Counted from the first letter of the stretch, positions 8,706-19,540 are shown. The stretch is DNA of 64,000 bases from Planctomycetota bacterium (GCA_003388505.1 QQVO01000016.1:62001-126000); one strand, 5' to 3'. Notes: generated by a model from the letters alone, not told the origin. Program-made: numbers and translations.

Positions 8706-8963
8706 TCACGCCGAGCGTCTGGCCAGGAATCTGCGCGCCTTGGACTGAATTACCGAAAGGACATCGACGGCTTCGACGAACTCCTTGTACTCCGCATCCT
8801 CTTCAGGAGTCAGCGTCCCGTCGTTGGCCTTCCGGCGCAGCAGATTGATGCGGGCTTCCGTCTCCGCATCCGCGCGGAGATCGACGATCGCCCGGGCCAA
8901 TTCCGGCGTGAAGGCATCGGTCACCGGATCGAGAAGGCGGTCGAGATAAGTCGTCGTGGTCAT
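8706..8963 (-). CDS. Small helical protein paired with HNH nuclease
   Basis: Protein of 85 residues; the Met at 8963 (MTTTTYLDRLLDPV) is chosen because upstream codons belong to the remnant toxin. It contains LARAIVDLRADAETEARINLLRRKANDGTLTPEE, a helical pattern seen in small proteins encoded just before HNH nucleases. The stop and the HNH ATG are separated by one base, so translation is probably coupled. An inhibitory or chaperone role towards the nuclease is a guess. Confidence 0.65.
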   Translation of the reverse strand: MTTTTYLDRLLDPVTDAFTPELARAIVDLRADAETEARINLLRRKANDGTLTPEEDAEYKEFVEAVDVLSVIQSKARRFLARRSA

Positions 8964-9034
8964 ACTGGAATGATACCACGTGCGCCGGGGAGAGGGGAGA
9001 GGCGTGGTAATGTGTTGTCGACGAGCCACTTCAC
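8960..9034 (-). pseudogene. Remnant of a DUF5615 PIN-like toxin gene (24 codons)
   Basis: GTG at 9034 overlaps the DUF433 stop by GTGA and is followed by KWLVDNTLPRLS, the characteristic start of DUF5615 PIN-like proteins including the first acidic residue. The frame then leaves the family sequence and stops at TGA 8962-8960, overlapping the ATG of the next gene. The rest of the toxin, normally about 100 residues, has been replaced by the HNH gene pair. Confidence 0.65.
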
Positions 9035-9264
9035 GGTCCCGCCGCCAACAGGGGGAGTTCGCGCTCGCGGACCGCTTCCGCCGCATACTCCAGCGCCTCG
9101 CGGACGTCGCCCGCCTCGAGATCAGGGTAGGCGCCGAGGATTTCCTCCGCCGTCATCCCGTCGGCGACCATCCCCACGACCGTCGCGACCGGGATCCGCA
9201 GTCCGCGCACGCACGGCACGCCCCCCATCTGCTGGGGATTCACCGTGATTCTGGTCCACTTCAT
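9031..9264 (-). CDS. DUF433 family antitoxin
   Basis: Protein of 77 residues with the DUF433 core: ITVNPQQMGGVPCVRGLRIPVATVV followed by GMTAEEILGAYPDLEAGDVREALEYAAE. DUF433 proteins are winged-helix antitoxin-like regulators almost always encoded just before a DUF5615 toxin. Here that toxin survives only as its first codons, so the antitoxin is left without its partner. Confidence 0.85.
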   Translation of the reverse strand: MKWTRITVNPQQMGGVPCVRGLRIPVATVVGMVADGMTAEEILGAYPDLEAGDVREALEYAAEAVRERELPLLAAGP

Positions 9265-9413
9265 GGTTTGGCTCCCCCATCCGGGCCGGACGACGCAGAC
9301 TGACCGAACAGGTGTACTCTGCCCACAATTCCAGCCGTGACTCGATGGCCTGTCAAGGTCGAGGTAGAATACAACCGATCTGCAAATCCGCGGGCAACAC
9401 CAGGGAGGCCCTT

Positions 9414-9647
9414 GTGACCACGACGATTGAGCTGACCGACAACGAACTCGCGCAACTCCAACAGGCGACCCGGCAATCGGACCCGTCAGCGGCCGTGCGA
9501 ACGGCCATGCAGGAGTACCTGCGGTACGTCCGCCGGATGGAACTCAAGAAGCTCTCCGGCAAAGTGGTCATGGAAGACAACTGGCGCGAGTTGGAGGAGG
9601 CGGAGCTGAAGGATCAACATGGCCGAATCGAATCTGATCCTGATTGA
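9414..9647 (+). CDS. VapB-type antitoxin
   Basis: Protein of 77 residues from GTG 9414, preceded by an AGGGAGG ribosome site. It opens with a TTTIELTDNELAQLQ ribbon-helix-helix-like strand and helix and has an acidic Trp-containing tail (EDNWRELEEAELKD), the usual toxin-binding part. The last 29 bp overlap the VapC toxin gene. It should bind and neutralise the toxin and repress its own promoter. Confidence 0.8.
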   Translation: MTTTIELTDNELAQLQQATRQSDPSAAVRTAMQEYLRYVRRMELKKLSGKVVMEDNWRELEEAELKDQHGRIESDPD

Positions 9648-10013
9648 CACGTGCATTTGGCTCCCGTTCTTCAACCGTCCCCATTCCGACGAAAAGCGGC
9701 ATCTTGACCGCCTGCTTGATGAGAACCGGGCCGCTATCACGGGTGAAGTGCTCTATGAGATTCTGGTCGGCTTTCGAAGGAACGAGCAGGCGGACTGGGT
9801 CGCATCAGCCCTCTTCGGAGTCGCGTTGATCGAACCGACGTGGGACGAATGGCGTGCCGGAGCGCGTCTCGTCCGAGAGTTGAGAGCACGCGGCCACAGC
9901 ATCCCGCTGACAGACGTCCTGCTGTCAGCAGTCGCCCTCGAGCGCGGTTGCGCTGTCTACACAATCGATCCGCACTTCGACTTGATTCCACGTTTGTTGA
10001 AGTTTCACCCCGA

Positions 10014-10017
<4 letters not shown>
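9619..10017 (+). CDS. VapC-type PIN-domain toxin ribonuclease
   Basis: Protein of 132 residues with the PIN acidic quartet in place: D10 (LILIDTCIW), E47, D99 (IPLTDVLLSA) and D117 (VYTIDPHFD). Length is normal and no stop interrupts it, so this module looks intact. PIN toxins cleave tRNA or other RNA using Mg or Mn. The stop overlaps the uvrB ATG by four bases (ATGA), which is an unusual link between a toxin-antitoxin pair and a DNA repair gene. Confidence 0.87.
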
Positions 10018-12119
<2,102 letters not shown>

Positions 12120-12171
12120 CCATCACTCATTCGCCATCTGAAAAATTGTATTGGATTCAGCAGGTCAAACG

Positions 12172-12498
12172 ATGTTCGGCGTCCCATCCGATGTTGACTT
12201 CAAGTTCCTCTTGGGGGCACAACTCGACGCCATCGATCAGTTCGATCAGGGTTTCATCTTGCGCCTCTCGAACGGGCGCACGATTCAGGTCGAAGGTGGA
12301 TACCATGTCTTCGGTGTGAATCTTGCCGGATCTCCCGCCACGCTCACTGATCTGGTGTCCCAGAGAGTTGCACGAGTTCAGGTGTCATCCCGTAGCGAAT
12401 TACAAATCGTCTTCACTCCGCGAATTACCTTGACACTCTACGACGATTCTCCCGACTACGAGTGCATCGTAATTGATCCGGAAGGGATCGTGATCTAA
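12172..12498 (+). CDS. Hypothetical small beta-rich protein
   Basis: Protein of 108 residues from the Met at 12172 (MFGVPSDVDFKFLLG); an in-frame TTG at 12151 is less likely. It alternates short strands: LDAIDQFDQGFILRLSNGRTIQVEG, then RVARVQVSSRSELQIVFTPRITLTLYDDSPDYECIVI. The layout resembles small DUF6188-like or immunity-type proteins, but the match is weak and no function is proposed. It stands alone between uvrB and the transposase element. Confidence 0.6.
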   Translation: MFGVPSDVDFKFLLGAQLDAIDQFDQGFILRLSNGRTIQVEGGYHVFGVNLAGSPATLTDLVSQRVARVQVSSRSELQIVFTPRITLTLYDDSPDYECIVIDPEGIVI

Positions 12499-12713
12499 CG
12501 TCCGGCAGCCAAGGCCGTGATCTAATGAGGTCTTTCTCAGAACGACCGACCCACGACGGCAAAGTGATGTGGCCAAGGGCGTGGAAGGGGTGAATTCGGC
12601 TGACCACTGCGGTGGTACAATCGGTTCTTGCCTCTGTCAGTGACGCGCAAGTCTTCTCGTCCCCGCTGCGGAGGCGAATTGGAACGTCGACTGCGAGCGA
12701 CGCTGAAAGCGTC

Positions 12714-12758
12714 ACACAGCAAAGCCGGGGGTCGCGACGACAGGAGCGCACCCCCGGT
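12714..12758. repeat. Left REP hairpin of the RAYT element
   Basis: Begins CACACAGCAAAGCCGGGGG and closes with CACCCCCGG-type pairing. It is preceded by the mini-hairpin GACGCTGAAAGCGTC at 12699-12713. The same sequence occurs in reverse orientation at 13375-13421. A further mini-hairpin, GAACGCTGAAGGCGTTC, lies at 12780-12796. Confidence 0.75.
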
Positions 12759-12865
12759 GCGGAGGTCGCGCCCTCACAAGAACGCTGAAGGCGTTCGACA
12801 GACTGTGCTGCGTGAACGAGAATCGGCGCAAGAACATCGCTTCCAAGCCGCCCTGGAGCAGGCCA

Positions 12866-13321
12866 ATGCCGCAGTCGTTGGCGCAGATCTATTTGCACAT
12901 CATCTTCTCAACCAAGGAGCGCCGGCCGTTTCTTCAGGATGAGACTTTGCGGAGCGCGTTGCACGGGTACCTGGCTGGTGCATGCAGCAACCTTGAGTGT
13001 CCTGCGATTGAGGTCGGGGGAATCGAGGATCACGTCCACATTCTGTGTCGATACGGGCGGACGTTGACGATTGCAGACTTGCTGCGAGAACTGAAGAAGG
13101 AATCGTCCAAGTGCGTGAAAGAGCGGTCGTCCGATCTGCAGTCATTTTCGTGGCAGACGGGATACGGTGCGTTTTCTGTCAGTCCTTCGCATGTGGGACC
13201 GTTACGGATGTACATTGCGACGCAGGAGGACCATCATCGTCGTGAGTCGTTTCAGGATGAGTTTCGTCGGCTGCTGCGGAAGTATGGGGTGGAGTTCGAC
13301 GAGCGGTATGTGTGGGACTGA
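12866..13321 (+). CDS. REP-associated IS200-like Y1 transposase (RAYT)
   Basis: Protein of 151 residues from the Met at 12866 (MPQSLAQIYLHIIFSTK). It has the HUH motif in EDHVHILC and a C-terminal YIATQEDHHRRESFQDEFRRLL segment with the single catalytic Tyr, as in IS200/IS605 TnpA and RAYT proteins. Flanking inverted REP hairpins at 12714-12758 and 13375-13421 suggest RAYT rather than a plain insertion sequence. These enzymes nick and join single-stranded REP hairpins. The frame is intact. Confidence 0.88.
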   Translation: MPQSLAQIYLHIIFSTKERRPFLQDETLRSALHGYLAGACSNLECPAIEVGGIEDHVHILCRYGRTLTIADLLRELKKESSKCVKERSSDLQSFSWQTGYGAFSVSPSHVGPLRMYIATQEDHHRRESFQDEFRRLLRKYGVEFDERYVWD

Positions 13322-13374
13322 CGTGCGTCGCTGTGGAACTCTTTCAGAGTTCTTGCGTATCGGTTGGTTTCCAA

Positions 13375-13421
13375 CCGGGGGTGGCGCTCGCGTTGCTCGC
13401 TGACCCCCGGCTTTGCTGTGC
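13375..13421. repeat. Right REP hairpin of the RAYT element
   Basis: ACCGGGGGTGG...GACCCCCGGCTTTGCTGTG, the inverted counterpart of the left copy. It is followed at once by the mini-hairpin TACGCCGTTGGCGTA (13422-13436) and preceded by GAACTCTTTCAGAGTTC (13337-13353). The paired hairpin arrangement is that of a BIME bracketing a RAYT gene. Confidence 0.75.
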
Positions 13422-13471
13422 TACGCCGTTGGCGTACGAACTGATTGCGCATGGACTCAATGGATGATGCC

Positions 13472-15466
13472 TCACCCCAGCGTCGTCTGCGAAGACCGCC
13501 CTGCCTTGATCTGCCGCCGCGCCCGCGCGTAGGCGCTGCGCCGCTCTTTGCTGATGGCCATCTTCACGTCGGCGACGCTCAGATCGACCTTTTCGGCGTA
13601 ACGACTGAGCAGTTTGCGCTCCCGCCGGCTGATCTGGCCGTCGGCGAGGACGGCATGCACCAGTTGTTCGAGATGCTGGACCGCTTGCCTCGGATTCTTC
13701 GGTGTCGGGACGACGGCCTGCGTCGTTTGCGCGCTGTCGATGACGAGTTGCACCTGCCCCTCGGTCAACGAGCGGTGCGAACCGAGGCGCACGAGCGCGT
13801 CCCGTTCCTGCGGACTCATTTCGCCGTCGGCGAACATTACTTTCGCCAGGATCGCGAGGGAAAGTTCCGCATCGCCGTCGCGTTCGAATGGATCGACGTG
13901 TTCACGGTGGACTGGGGCAGGCGCCGGCGTCGATGCCGCGCGAAACGCCAGGTCCGGAGTAAACGGCTGCACGTCGGCGAGCACCCAGTCCCAGCGGCCG
14001 TCGGTGATCGTCGCGCCGCAGAAACTGCACGCGCCGTCCTTGTTGACGTCGATCGGCGCGCCGCAACTCGGGCAGCCGGCTGAATGGAATGCGCCGTTCT
14101 CCACGCTCTTCGCGTCGTGATCTCTCGCAAGGACAAAGACATGCGTATAGATCGCTTTCCGCCGCAGAGCCCGCGATCGGCCGGTGGGGTCGCCTTCGCT
14201 GTAGGTTCCCGACCAGCGAACCTTCACCCGCACACGGTCCTGTTCCCCCGGCGAACCGGGCTGAACGTCGATGATCTCAACCTTGCCGACGGCCGGGTCT
14301 TTCCAGAACTCGCCGCGCGCCTCCATCTGTTTCAACTCGGCCGAGATGGTCTTCGCGTACTCATCCGAAAGGACCGGGCGGACCCGGTCCAGACTCCGGT
14401 AGAACTCGGCCGCCCGCATTCGCCAGAACATGACCGAGACGCGGTCTTCGATGTGCTGAATACTGAAGTGCGGGTCCCGCGCGCGCAGGTCAGCCAGCCC
14501 CGGGACAAGTACGTCAGTAGCCGGGACGTGCCATTCCATCTCCTGCGTGATCTCGGCCAGCACCCAGTCGAACTCTCCCGAATTCACCTGAGCGCCGCAC
14601 GAACCGCACTTCGCGACATCGACGATGTCGAGCGGCGCGGCGCACCGCGGGCAGTTCCCTTCAATGGCGCCCGGTTTCGAGAGCGTCTGCGCGCCGGGCC
14701 GGCGATGAAACGACCAGATCTCGACGAATTCTTCAGCGCGGCGCGACCCGCTGAGCCGTCGACCCGATTTCAGGTCGACATTCGTATCAACCGCAGAGGC
14801 CCGGATTCGCACGTGAAACGTGTCGAACGATTCGTCGGTGTACGCCGCCGCGACGTCCGCGCTGTGGATCGTCACGTCCTGCATCAGGTTGCGGTAGCCC
14901 TCGGCTTTCTGCATCCCGACTTGCAGCGAAAACCGCTCGAGGATGCCGTCGCTGATGAAGGGCCGCACGGTGGAAAGGTTCTGCTCGCTCCAGGCGTGCT
15001 GAATCTTGACGAAGGCGGTGCGGACGCGGCCGAGGAATTCGTGCGGGTTGAAGGCCGGATCCCGGGTGCGGACGGCGGCGATCGCAGCTTCCTTCGCGGT
15101 GCGCTTCTGCAGGGCCTGACCGCGGCGGATGGTGCGCGTCACGTGGCCCTCCCGCGCAGATCGGCCGCCATAGAAGAGAAAGGCGACGAACGCGATGGTC
15201 GCCGGGATGCCGATCAGGGGATGCCTGGTGCACAGCCACCAGAAAAAGACAATGATCTCCCCGCCGCCGCTGCCACCTCCCCCGCCGCCCCCTCCTCCTC
15301 CACCACCGCCGCCACCGAATCCGCCCCCTCCGCCGGCGCGGGCCCACACGTCAGGCGGACCGATGGCGACGGATGCAAGCACGACCGCACTCAGGCCGAT
15401 CAGCCGTATGACGAACCGATTGCGCGACGAAGAACAAATGCTTCGAGCGACTCGCTCTTCGGGCAT
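13472..15466 (-). CDS. Membrane protein with two Tim44-like domains, zinc ribbons and TerB-like C-terminus
   Basis: Protein of 664 residues from the Met at 15466. After an N-terminal hydrophobic export segment comes an extreme glycine tract (residues about 46-72), a transmembrane helix (HPLIGIPATIAFVAFLFYGG), and a Tim44-like domain near 140-265. A zinc ribbon (CPRCAAPL...CGSCGAQV), a second Tim44-like domain near 340-465, a second zinc ribbon (CPSCGAPI...CSFCGATI) and a TerB-like all-helical domain (AKVMFADGEMSPQERDALVRLG, repeated as AVLADGQISRRERKLL) follow. Duplication of the Tim44 plus ribbon unit is plain. Probably an envelope-associated scaffold; the substrate is unknown. Confidence 0.75.
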   Translation of the reverse strand: MPEERVARSICSSSRNRFVIRLIGLSAVVLASVAIGPPDVWARAGGGGGFGGGGGGGGGGGGGGGSGGGEIIVFFWWLCTRHPLIGIPATIAFVAFLFYGGRSAREGHVTRTIRRGQALQKRTAKEAAIAAVRTRDPAFNPHEFLGRVRTAFVKIQHAWSEQNLSTVRPFISDGILERFSLQVGMQKAEGYRNLMQDVTIHSADVAAAYTDESFDTFHVRIRASAVDTNVDLKSGRRLSGSRRAEEFVEIWSFHRRPGAQTLSKPGAIEGNCPRCAAPLDIVDVAKCGSCGAQVNSGEFDWVLAEITQEMEWHVPATDVLVPGLADLRARDPHFSIQHIEDRVSVMFWRMRAAEFYRSLDRVRPVLSDEYAKTISAELKQMEARGEFWKDPAVGKVEIIDVQPGSPGEQDRVRVKVRWSGTYSEGDPTGRSRALRRKAIYTHVFVLARDHDAKSVENGAFHSAGCPSCGAPIDVNKDGACSFCGATITDGRWDWVLADVQPFTPDLAFRAASTPAPAPVHREHVDPFERDGDAELSLAILAKVMFADGEMSPQERDALVRLGSHRSLTEGQVQLVIDSAQTTQAVVPTPKNPRQAVQHLEQLVHAVLADGQISRRERKLLSRYAEKVDLSVADVKMAISKERRSAYARARRQIKAGRSSQTTLG

Positions 15467-15723
15467 CGGACGAGAGCGGTTCGTCGGCCGGTTCGTAGAC
15501 GTCACCTCAAGCATCGGCAGATCCTGTCCGGAACAGGCGTTTCACTCGCTGTATGTTCGATCACTCGATGCATGTCAACCAGGGGACGGGTCCGGACAGC
15601 TCCGGAGAGGGCACTCAACCCGGTTCTCAACCCGCGTTGACCCGAACTCCGCTGCCGCGATACATTTCGGCCCGCCTGCGGGCAGGAAACCAGCGAACCA
15701 ACGGAATGTGAGCGGCGGCAGGC

Positions 15724-16446
15724 ATGCAGCGGCCATGGATCAACCGACCGACGACCGTCGCCGCATCGGCCGCCGCCTGCGCGCTCCTGGCCGCCCTCGG
15801 CATCGGCTGCTTTCAACCGCAACGGGTGCCTCCACCGGGGGCCATCCCCTACCAGCCGGACGCCTCCGGCGAAGACCTGTTTTCTCCCCCGCCGACGGCG
15901 CCCGACTTCTCCGTGGCGCCGCCGCAAACCGTCGTTCCCACATTCGCCTGGACTCCGCCCGTTCCGGCGCATGCCTGGAAGTACATCGTGCTGCACCACA
16001 CCGCTTCCGAGACGGGCAGTGTGGACTCGATCCATGAAACCCATCTCAAGCGGACCGACTCCGAGGGCAACAACTGGCGGGGCATCGGATATCACTTCGT
16101 CATCGGCAACGGCAACGGAATGCCAGACGGCGCGATCGAGCCCACTTTCCGCTGGGACGACCAGTCGTCGGGAGCACACGCGGGAGTGGGCGAGTACAAC
16201 CGGGACGGCATCGGCGTCTGTCTGGTGGGAAACTTCGAAGAGACCGAACCGACTCCTGCTCAAATCGAGGCGGTCAAGCGGCTCGTCGGGGCGCTCAAGT
16301 CGGAATACGGCCTCGGCAGCGCACAGGTTCTCAGACACGGCGAGCTGAAGGCGACCGCCTGTCCCGGCCGCCTGTTTCCCCACGAAGAAGTGGCCGCCAG
16401 CCCTCCCACGCTTTCGGCCGGCCCGTGGCGCATTCGCGGCTGGTAG
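15724..16446 (+). CDS. Lipoprotein N-acetylmuramoyl-L-alanine amidase (amidase_2/PGRP type)
   Basis: Protein of 240 residues. The lipobox LGIGC puts the lipidated Cys at residue 29, followed by a proline-rich linker to about 80. The catalytic domain has [10 protein letters not shown] (zinc ligand near H91), [11 protein letters not shown] with Y123, [16 protein letters not shown] with H205 and C213, matching the His-His-Cys zinc site of T7 lysozyme-like amidases. It should cleave the bond between MurNAc and L-Ala in peptidoglycan or act in cell-wall recycling. Its stop codon TAG is followed directly by CCCGGAT, a decayed R2 repeat end. Confidence 0.9.
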   Translation: MQRPWINRPTTVAASAAACALLAALGIGCFQPQRVPPPGAIPYQPDASGEDLFSPPPTAPDFSVAPPQTVVPTFAWTPPVPAHAWKYIVLHHTASETGSVDSIHETHLKRTDSEGNNWRGIGYHFVIGNGNGMPDGAIEPTFRWDDQSSGAHAGVGEYNRDGIGVCLVGNFEETEPTPAQIEAVKRLVGALKSEYGLGSAQVLRHGELKATACPGRLFPHEEVAASPPTLSAGPWRIRGW

Positions 16447-16551
16447 CCCGGATCATTCATCGAGTCTTGCACCACTGAGGACAGAGCGCCCAGCGCGGGT
16501 GTTGCCAGCAGGATTCTACTCGCCCACGGCGCTTCCAAGGCTGTCGTTTAG

Positions 16552-16711
16552 CCCGGATTATTCGTAGCGCACGCTGCCAGCGTGCGTCACCGTTGACTTG
16601 GCGTCGGCGTGCAATGCGTTCGAAAAGCGCGGCGCTTTGGGCAACTTCTTGATAACCTGCTGTTTGGCAAACACTTATGGTGAACCGGGCCCTCGCCATG
16701 AATAATCCGGG
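16552..16711. mobile_element. R2 160-bp MITE, copy 1
   Basis: Exactly 160 bp with perfect 12-bp terminal inverted repeats CCCGGATTATTC and GAATAATCCGGG. The left part contains the hairpin GCACGCTGCCAGCGTGC. It is flanked by TAG on the left and TTAG on the right, and encodes no transposase, so it would need to be moved by an enzyme encoded elsewhere. It lies within the 1032-bp gene-free region 16447-17478, which holds R2, R3 and R4 copies and no recognisable gene. Confidence 0.85.
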
Positions 16712-16719
16712 TTAGACGC

Positions 16720-16928
16720 CTCTCTCGATCCCCGTTTGAGTGACTCTTCGAGAGATTCGAATGGAACGCGGATGACCGCGGATGGGACTGATTTTCGCTG
16801 ATTGCTGTCTTGCGTGTCGACGCCATGCGCGCCGCAATCGATGCGGTCTCGCCGCTGCCGCCTTGTGAGAGACACCCCGCGAAATCCGTGCTGATCCGTC
16901 AAATCCGCGAAAATCTATGTCCAATTCG
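16720..16928. repeat. R3 dispersed repeat, copy 1
   Basis: About 209 bp, starting TCTCGATCCCCG and rich in short GCGGAT/ATCCGCG motifs that can pair with each other. It is closely related to 19268-19478 and sits 8 bp after the R2 element. Confidence 0.75.
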
Positions 16929-16990
16929 AGAATCCCCTGGGCCCAGTTCCTCGGTGCCGGGCCCCAGCCGAATTGTGTGGAACTGACGGC

Positions 16991-17075
16991 CTTTCAAGGC
17001 CGTGGCCCTAAACTCGCGTTTCCCTCCGCTGATCGCCGTCAAGACTGCGCATGAAGACAGGATTTCATACGTGAG
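16991..17075. repeat. R4 dispersed repeat, copy 2
   Basis: Matches 2610-2694 through TTTCAAGGCCGTGGCCC, GTTTCCCTCCGCTGATCG and TTTCATACGT. It is followed at 17074-17101 by a short tandem duplication of AGTAGCAGTCGGGG. Confidence 0.7.
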
Positions 17076-17478
17076 TAGCAGTCGGGGAGTAGCAGTCGGG
17101 GCCGCTCTGCGGACCATGAGCAACCTCCGAATTGTGGCCCGCACAGCGGACCCGACTTTGCTGAATTGACGGACCAGTCGGCGGCGGGTTGACTCTTCGG
17201 ATCATGTCGGTCACGAAGCCATTGCCGACAATGGCCTGCATTGTGCAGTCGTTCAGGCAGCCAAGCCTGAGGCCGGTCGCCGCTTGATGAGTCTGCGCAG
17301 CTTCACCAGTCCGTACCGGCGGGGGAGCAATCTGCATCTCGCTCCCATCCACGAGTTGCTTGTGGTCCATGCGTGTGGGAGACTGGAAGGACGCGGCAAC
17401 GTTCGTTTTGCCACCGTCCTGAAACTGATCGTGCTCAAATTGAGCGATTCAGGTCGCAGTTCCATCCAGGATCCGATC

Positions 17479-18309
17479 ATGCGTGCCTTACTTTTCGCCT
17501 CCTGCTGCAGCGCGATGCTGCTGTTCTCGGCCGCCGAAACCCGCGCTCAGGGACTCGTATGGAATCTCCCGCCGGACGGCACCTGGGTCCGGTACGAGGG
17601 CACGTACCAGCAGGTGATCCGGCGTCCCGACTCGGCCGAGGGGGATCTCACTCTCCAGTGGCAGCGGAATCTCGAAATCAAGTCGGTCGGCCAGGAGGAG
17701 GCCGAGCACGATCTCGATTACGACGGCGAAACGACGACCGAGACCTGCCGTTGGCTGGAGTTCAAGCTGCAGACGGGCAAGGTCGTCGAGGGCATCATCG
17801 ACACAGGACCGGGCGCCACGCGGATTTACAAGGTGCTGGTTCCTGAGTCGATCCTGGTCGGAGAACTGACCGACGCCGCCGGCATTCCCTATTCCTATCT
17901 CCCGATCGTCCGCGGCTATCGCCGGCTGGGCGACGAGGCGCCCCAGGAGATGACGAGCAACGTGCTGCAAATCTACCCGGTGCTCTCGCTGCTTCGGTAC
18001 TACCGCGATTTGCAGGCGGACGACGCGGAACAGTCCGTCGAGGTGCCCTCGGTCGGCGGAGCGAGCGCGACCCGTTACACCGGGTCACTGGCGACCGAGA
18101 CGACGACCAGCCGCTCCACGACCGAATGCGAACTGCTGGTCAGCGAACAGATGCCCTTCGGCGTCGTCAGTTGGACGGCCAAAACGGTCAATGAACTGAA
18201 GAACCCGACCGAGCCCCGTTCCACCTTCGTGGAAGTGGTCGAACTCTCGGAACAACTCACTGCCGTCGAGATCCGGGACGACGGCGAAACGGAACTCGTC
18301 ACCGAATAG
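17479..18309 (+). CDS. Secreted hypothetical protein
   Basis: Protein of 276 residues from the Met at 17479, chosen because MRALLFASCCSAMLLFSAAETRAQ is a signal peptide; the upstream extension is repeat-derived. The mature part is beta-rich with PPDGTWVRYEGTYQQV at its start, LTLQWQRNLEIKSVG, a CRWLEFKLQTGKV segment and an acidic C-terminus. No family was recognised; the general look is that of a periplasmic outer-membrane-associated beta-barrel-like protein. The R1 repeat copy B follows 20 bp after the stop. Confidence 0.65.
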   Translation: MRALLFASCCSAMLLFSAAETRAQGLVWNLPPDGTWVRYEGTYQQVIRRPDSAEGDLTLQWQRNLEIKSVGQEEAEHDLDYDGETTTETCRWLEFKLQTGKVVEGIIDTGPGATRIYKVLVPESILVGELTDAAGIPYSYLPIVRGYRRLGDEAPQEMTSNVLQIYPVLSLLRYYRDLQADDAEQSVEVPSVGGASATRYTGSLATETTTSRSTTECELLVSEQMPFGVVSWTAKTVNELKNPTEPRSTFVEVVELSEQLTAVEIRDDGETELVTE

Positions 18310-18329
18310 CCGACAGCCCTGCGACGCCG

Positions 18330-18427
18330 GCGCTTTGCGAAACAGTGTTGGCGATCTGTCTCGCGGACTTCCGCCTCTACAGTCTGAAAACCAACCGACG
18401 CGGACACACGGTAGAGCAATTTGCTCT
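18330..18427. repeat. R1 dispersed repeat, copy B
   Basis: About 98 bp, more diverged than copies A and C. It fills the space between two convergent genes, and its terminal palindrome overlaps the TAG stop codon of the gene at 18426. Confidence 0.8.
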
Positions 18428-18851
18428 AACCGAATTTCGGTTCCAGACGCGACGCGGTGTTGATGTTCACGACTTCCAGAATCGCCAGCACCCTGTTGCG
18501 CGGCAGATCCCATTCCTGAAGCCAGCAGGCGAAGTCGAGGTTCTCCCAACCTTCCGCCACGCGGTCCAGAACGCGGTCGACCAGCGGGTCGCCGGAAACC
18601 ACGAGATCGTAGAAGCTTCCGAAGGCGTTGTCTTCGAACTCCTTCCAGCGACGCTCGCCGCTGAGGTGTTCGATCCTCCGCCGGCGACAGAAGTCGGGCC
18701 AGTGGCGGGACCACCATTCACACCAGGCGGGACGGCCTCCGTCCCGGCCCAGCCGCTCGCTGACGATCCACTTGTGCCGATCCGCTTCGTGCACCGCCTC
18801 GTCATACAGGCTCAGTGCTTGCGGTCTCTTCGACTGATCCGCTGTGATCAT
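18426..18851 (-). CDS. Hypothetical protein
   Basis: Protein of 141 residues from the Met at 18851 (MITADQSKRPQALSLYDEAV). It is rich in Trp and charged residues, including WCEWWSRHWPDFCRRRRI near residues 43-60 and a C-terminal WENLDFACWLQEWDLPRNRVL. No known domain was recognised; it appears soluble and cytoplasmic. Its TAG stop lies inside the R1 repeat. The coding pattern is convincing, but the function is unknown. Confidence 0.6.
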   Translation of the reverse strand: MITADQSKRPQALSLYDEAVHEADRHKWIVSERLGRDGGRPAWCEWWSRHWPDFCRRRRIEHLSGERRWKEFEDNAFGSFYDLVVSGDPLVDRVLDRVAEGWENLDFACWLQEWDLPRNRVLAILEVVNINTASRLEPKFG

Positions 18852-19267
18852 TGCTCGTCGCCTCTGCAGTCCTTGCAGGAGACGGCGGCTCCCAGTCGGC
18901 CAAACGAACTGAGGAGCACGCCCAATTCGCACCACGGTCGCTCTTGCGATCCGGTTGTCCGGGTTATATCGGCTGATTCAGGTCGCGGCAAGATCCAATT
19001 CCCGTTCTTCACGATCCGCAGCAGTTTCGGCCGCCCGCGATCGCATTGCCAGAAGCCGCCGATGGGAAACAGCAGCCCACCAGTCTCTTCGCAACGTCGC
19101 TATGGACTGGCGAGCCAAAACGCAGCCACGCAGAACCATGAGTGGTCCATCAATTCAGATGCCTGGAGTTGTGCGGCTCGCACGAAAGCACGAATCCCCC
19201 CAGGGGGATTCCGATTCTTGGTCCGGCCAACCGCCCCGACAGGGCGCTACTCCTGTCGTCTACACAC

Positions 19268-19478
19268 ATCTCTCGATCCCCGATCGAGTGACTCTTCGAA
19301 AGATTCGAACTGAACGCGGATGACCACGGATTGGACCGATTTTCGCTGATTGCTTTCTTGCGTGTCGACGATTTCCGCACCTGAATCGATGCGGTCTCGG
19401 CACTGCCGCCTCTTGAGGATTAACCCCAAAAATCCGCGCCGATCCGCTAAATCCGCGGAAATCCGCGTTCCGTTCGAA
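19268..19478. repeat. R3 dispersed repeat, copy 2
   Basis: About 211 bp, similar to 16720-16928 from TCTCGATCCCCG to the ATCCGCG-rich end. It occupies part of the 689-bp gap 18852-19540, in which no gene was recognised. Confidence 0.75.
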
Positions 19479-19540
19479 GGTTCCTTCGGCCCGGTCCCTC
19501 GCGGCCGCGACCCACACGGGTGCGTGTAAACGACAGGGCA

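Noticed and set aside
15195-16037. Plus-strand frame with a long proline run
   Set aside because: The prolines are the complement of the glycine tract of the Tim44 protein and the frame runs into the amidase gene.
16457-16699. Similar minus-strand frames (TISVCQTAGY...) shared by all three R2 copies
   Set aside because: The frame exists because the repeats are related; it has no ribosome site, crosses element ends and lacks any motif. Kept as a repeat, not a gene.
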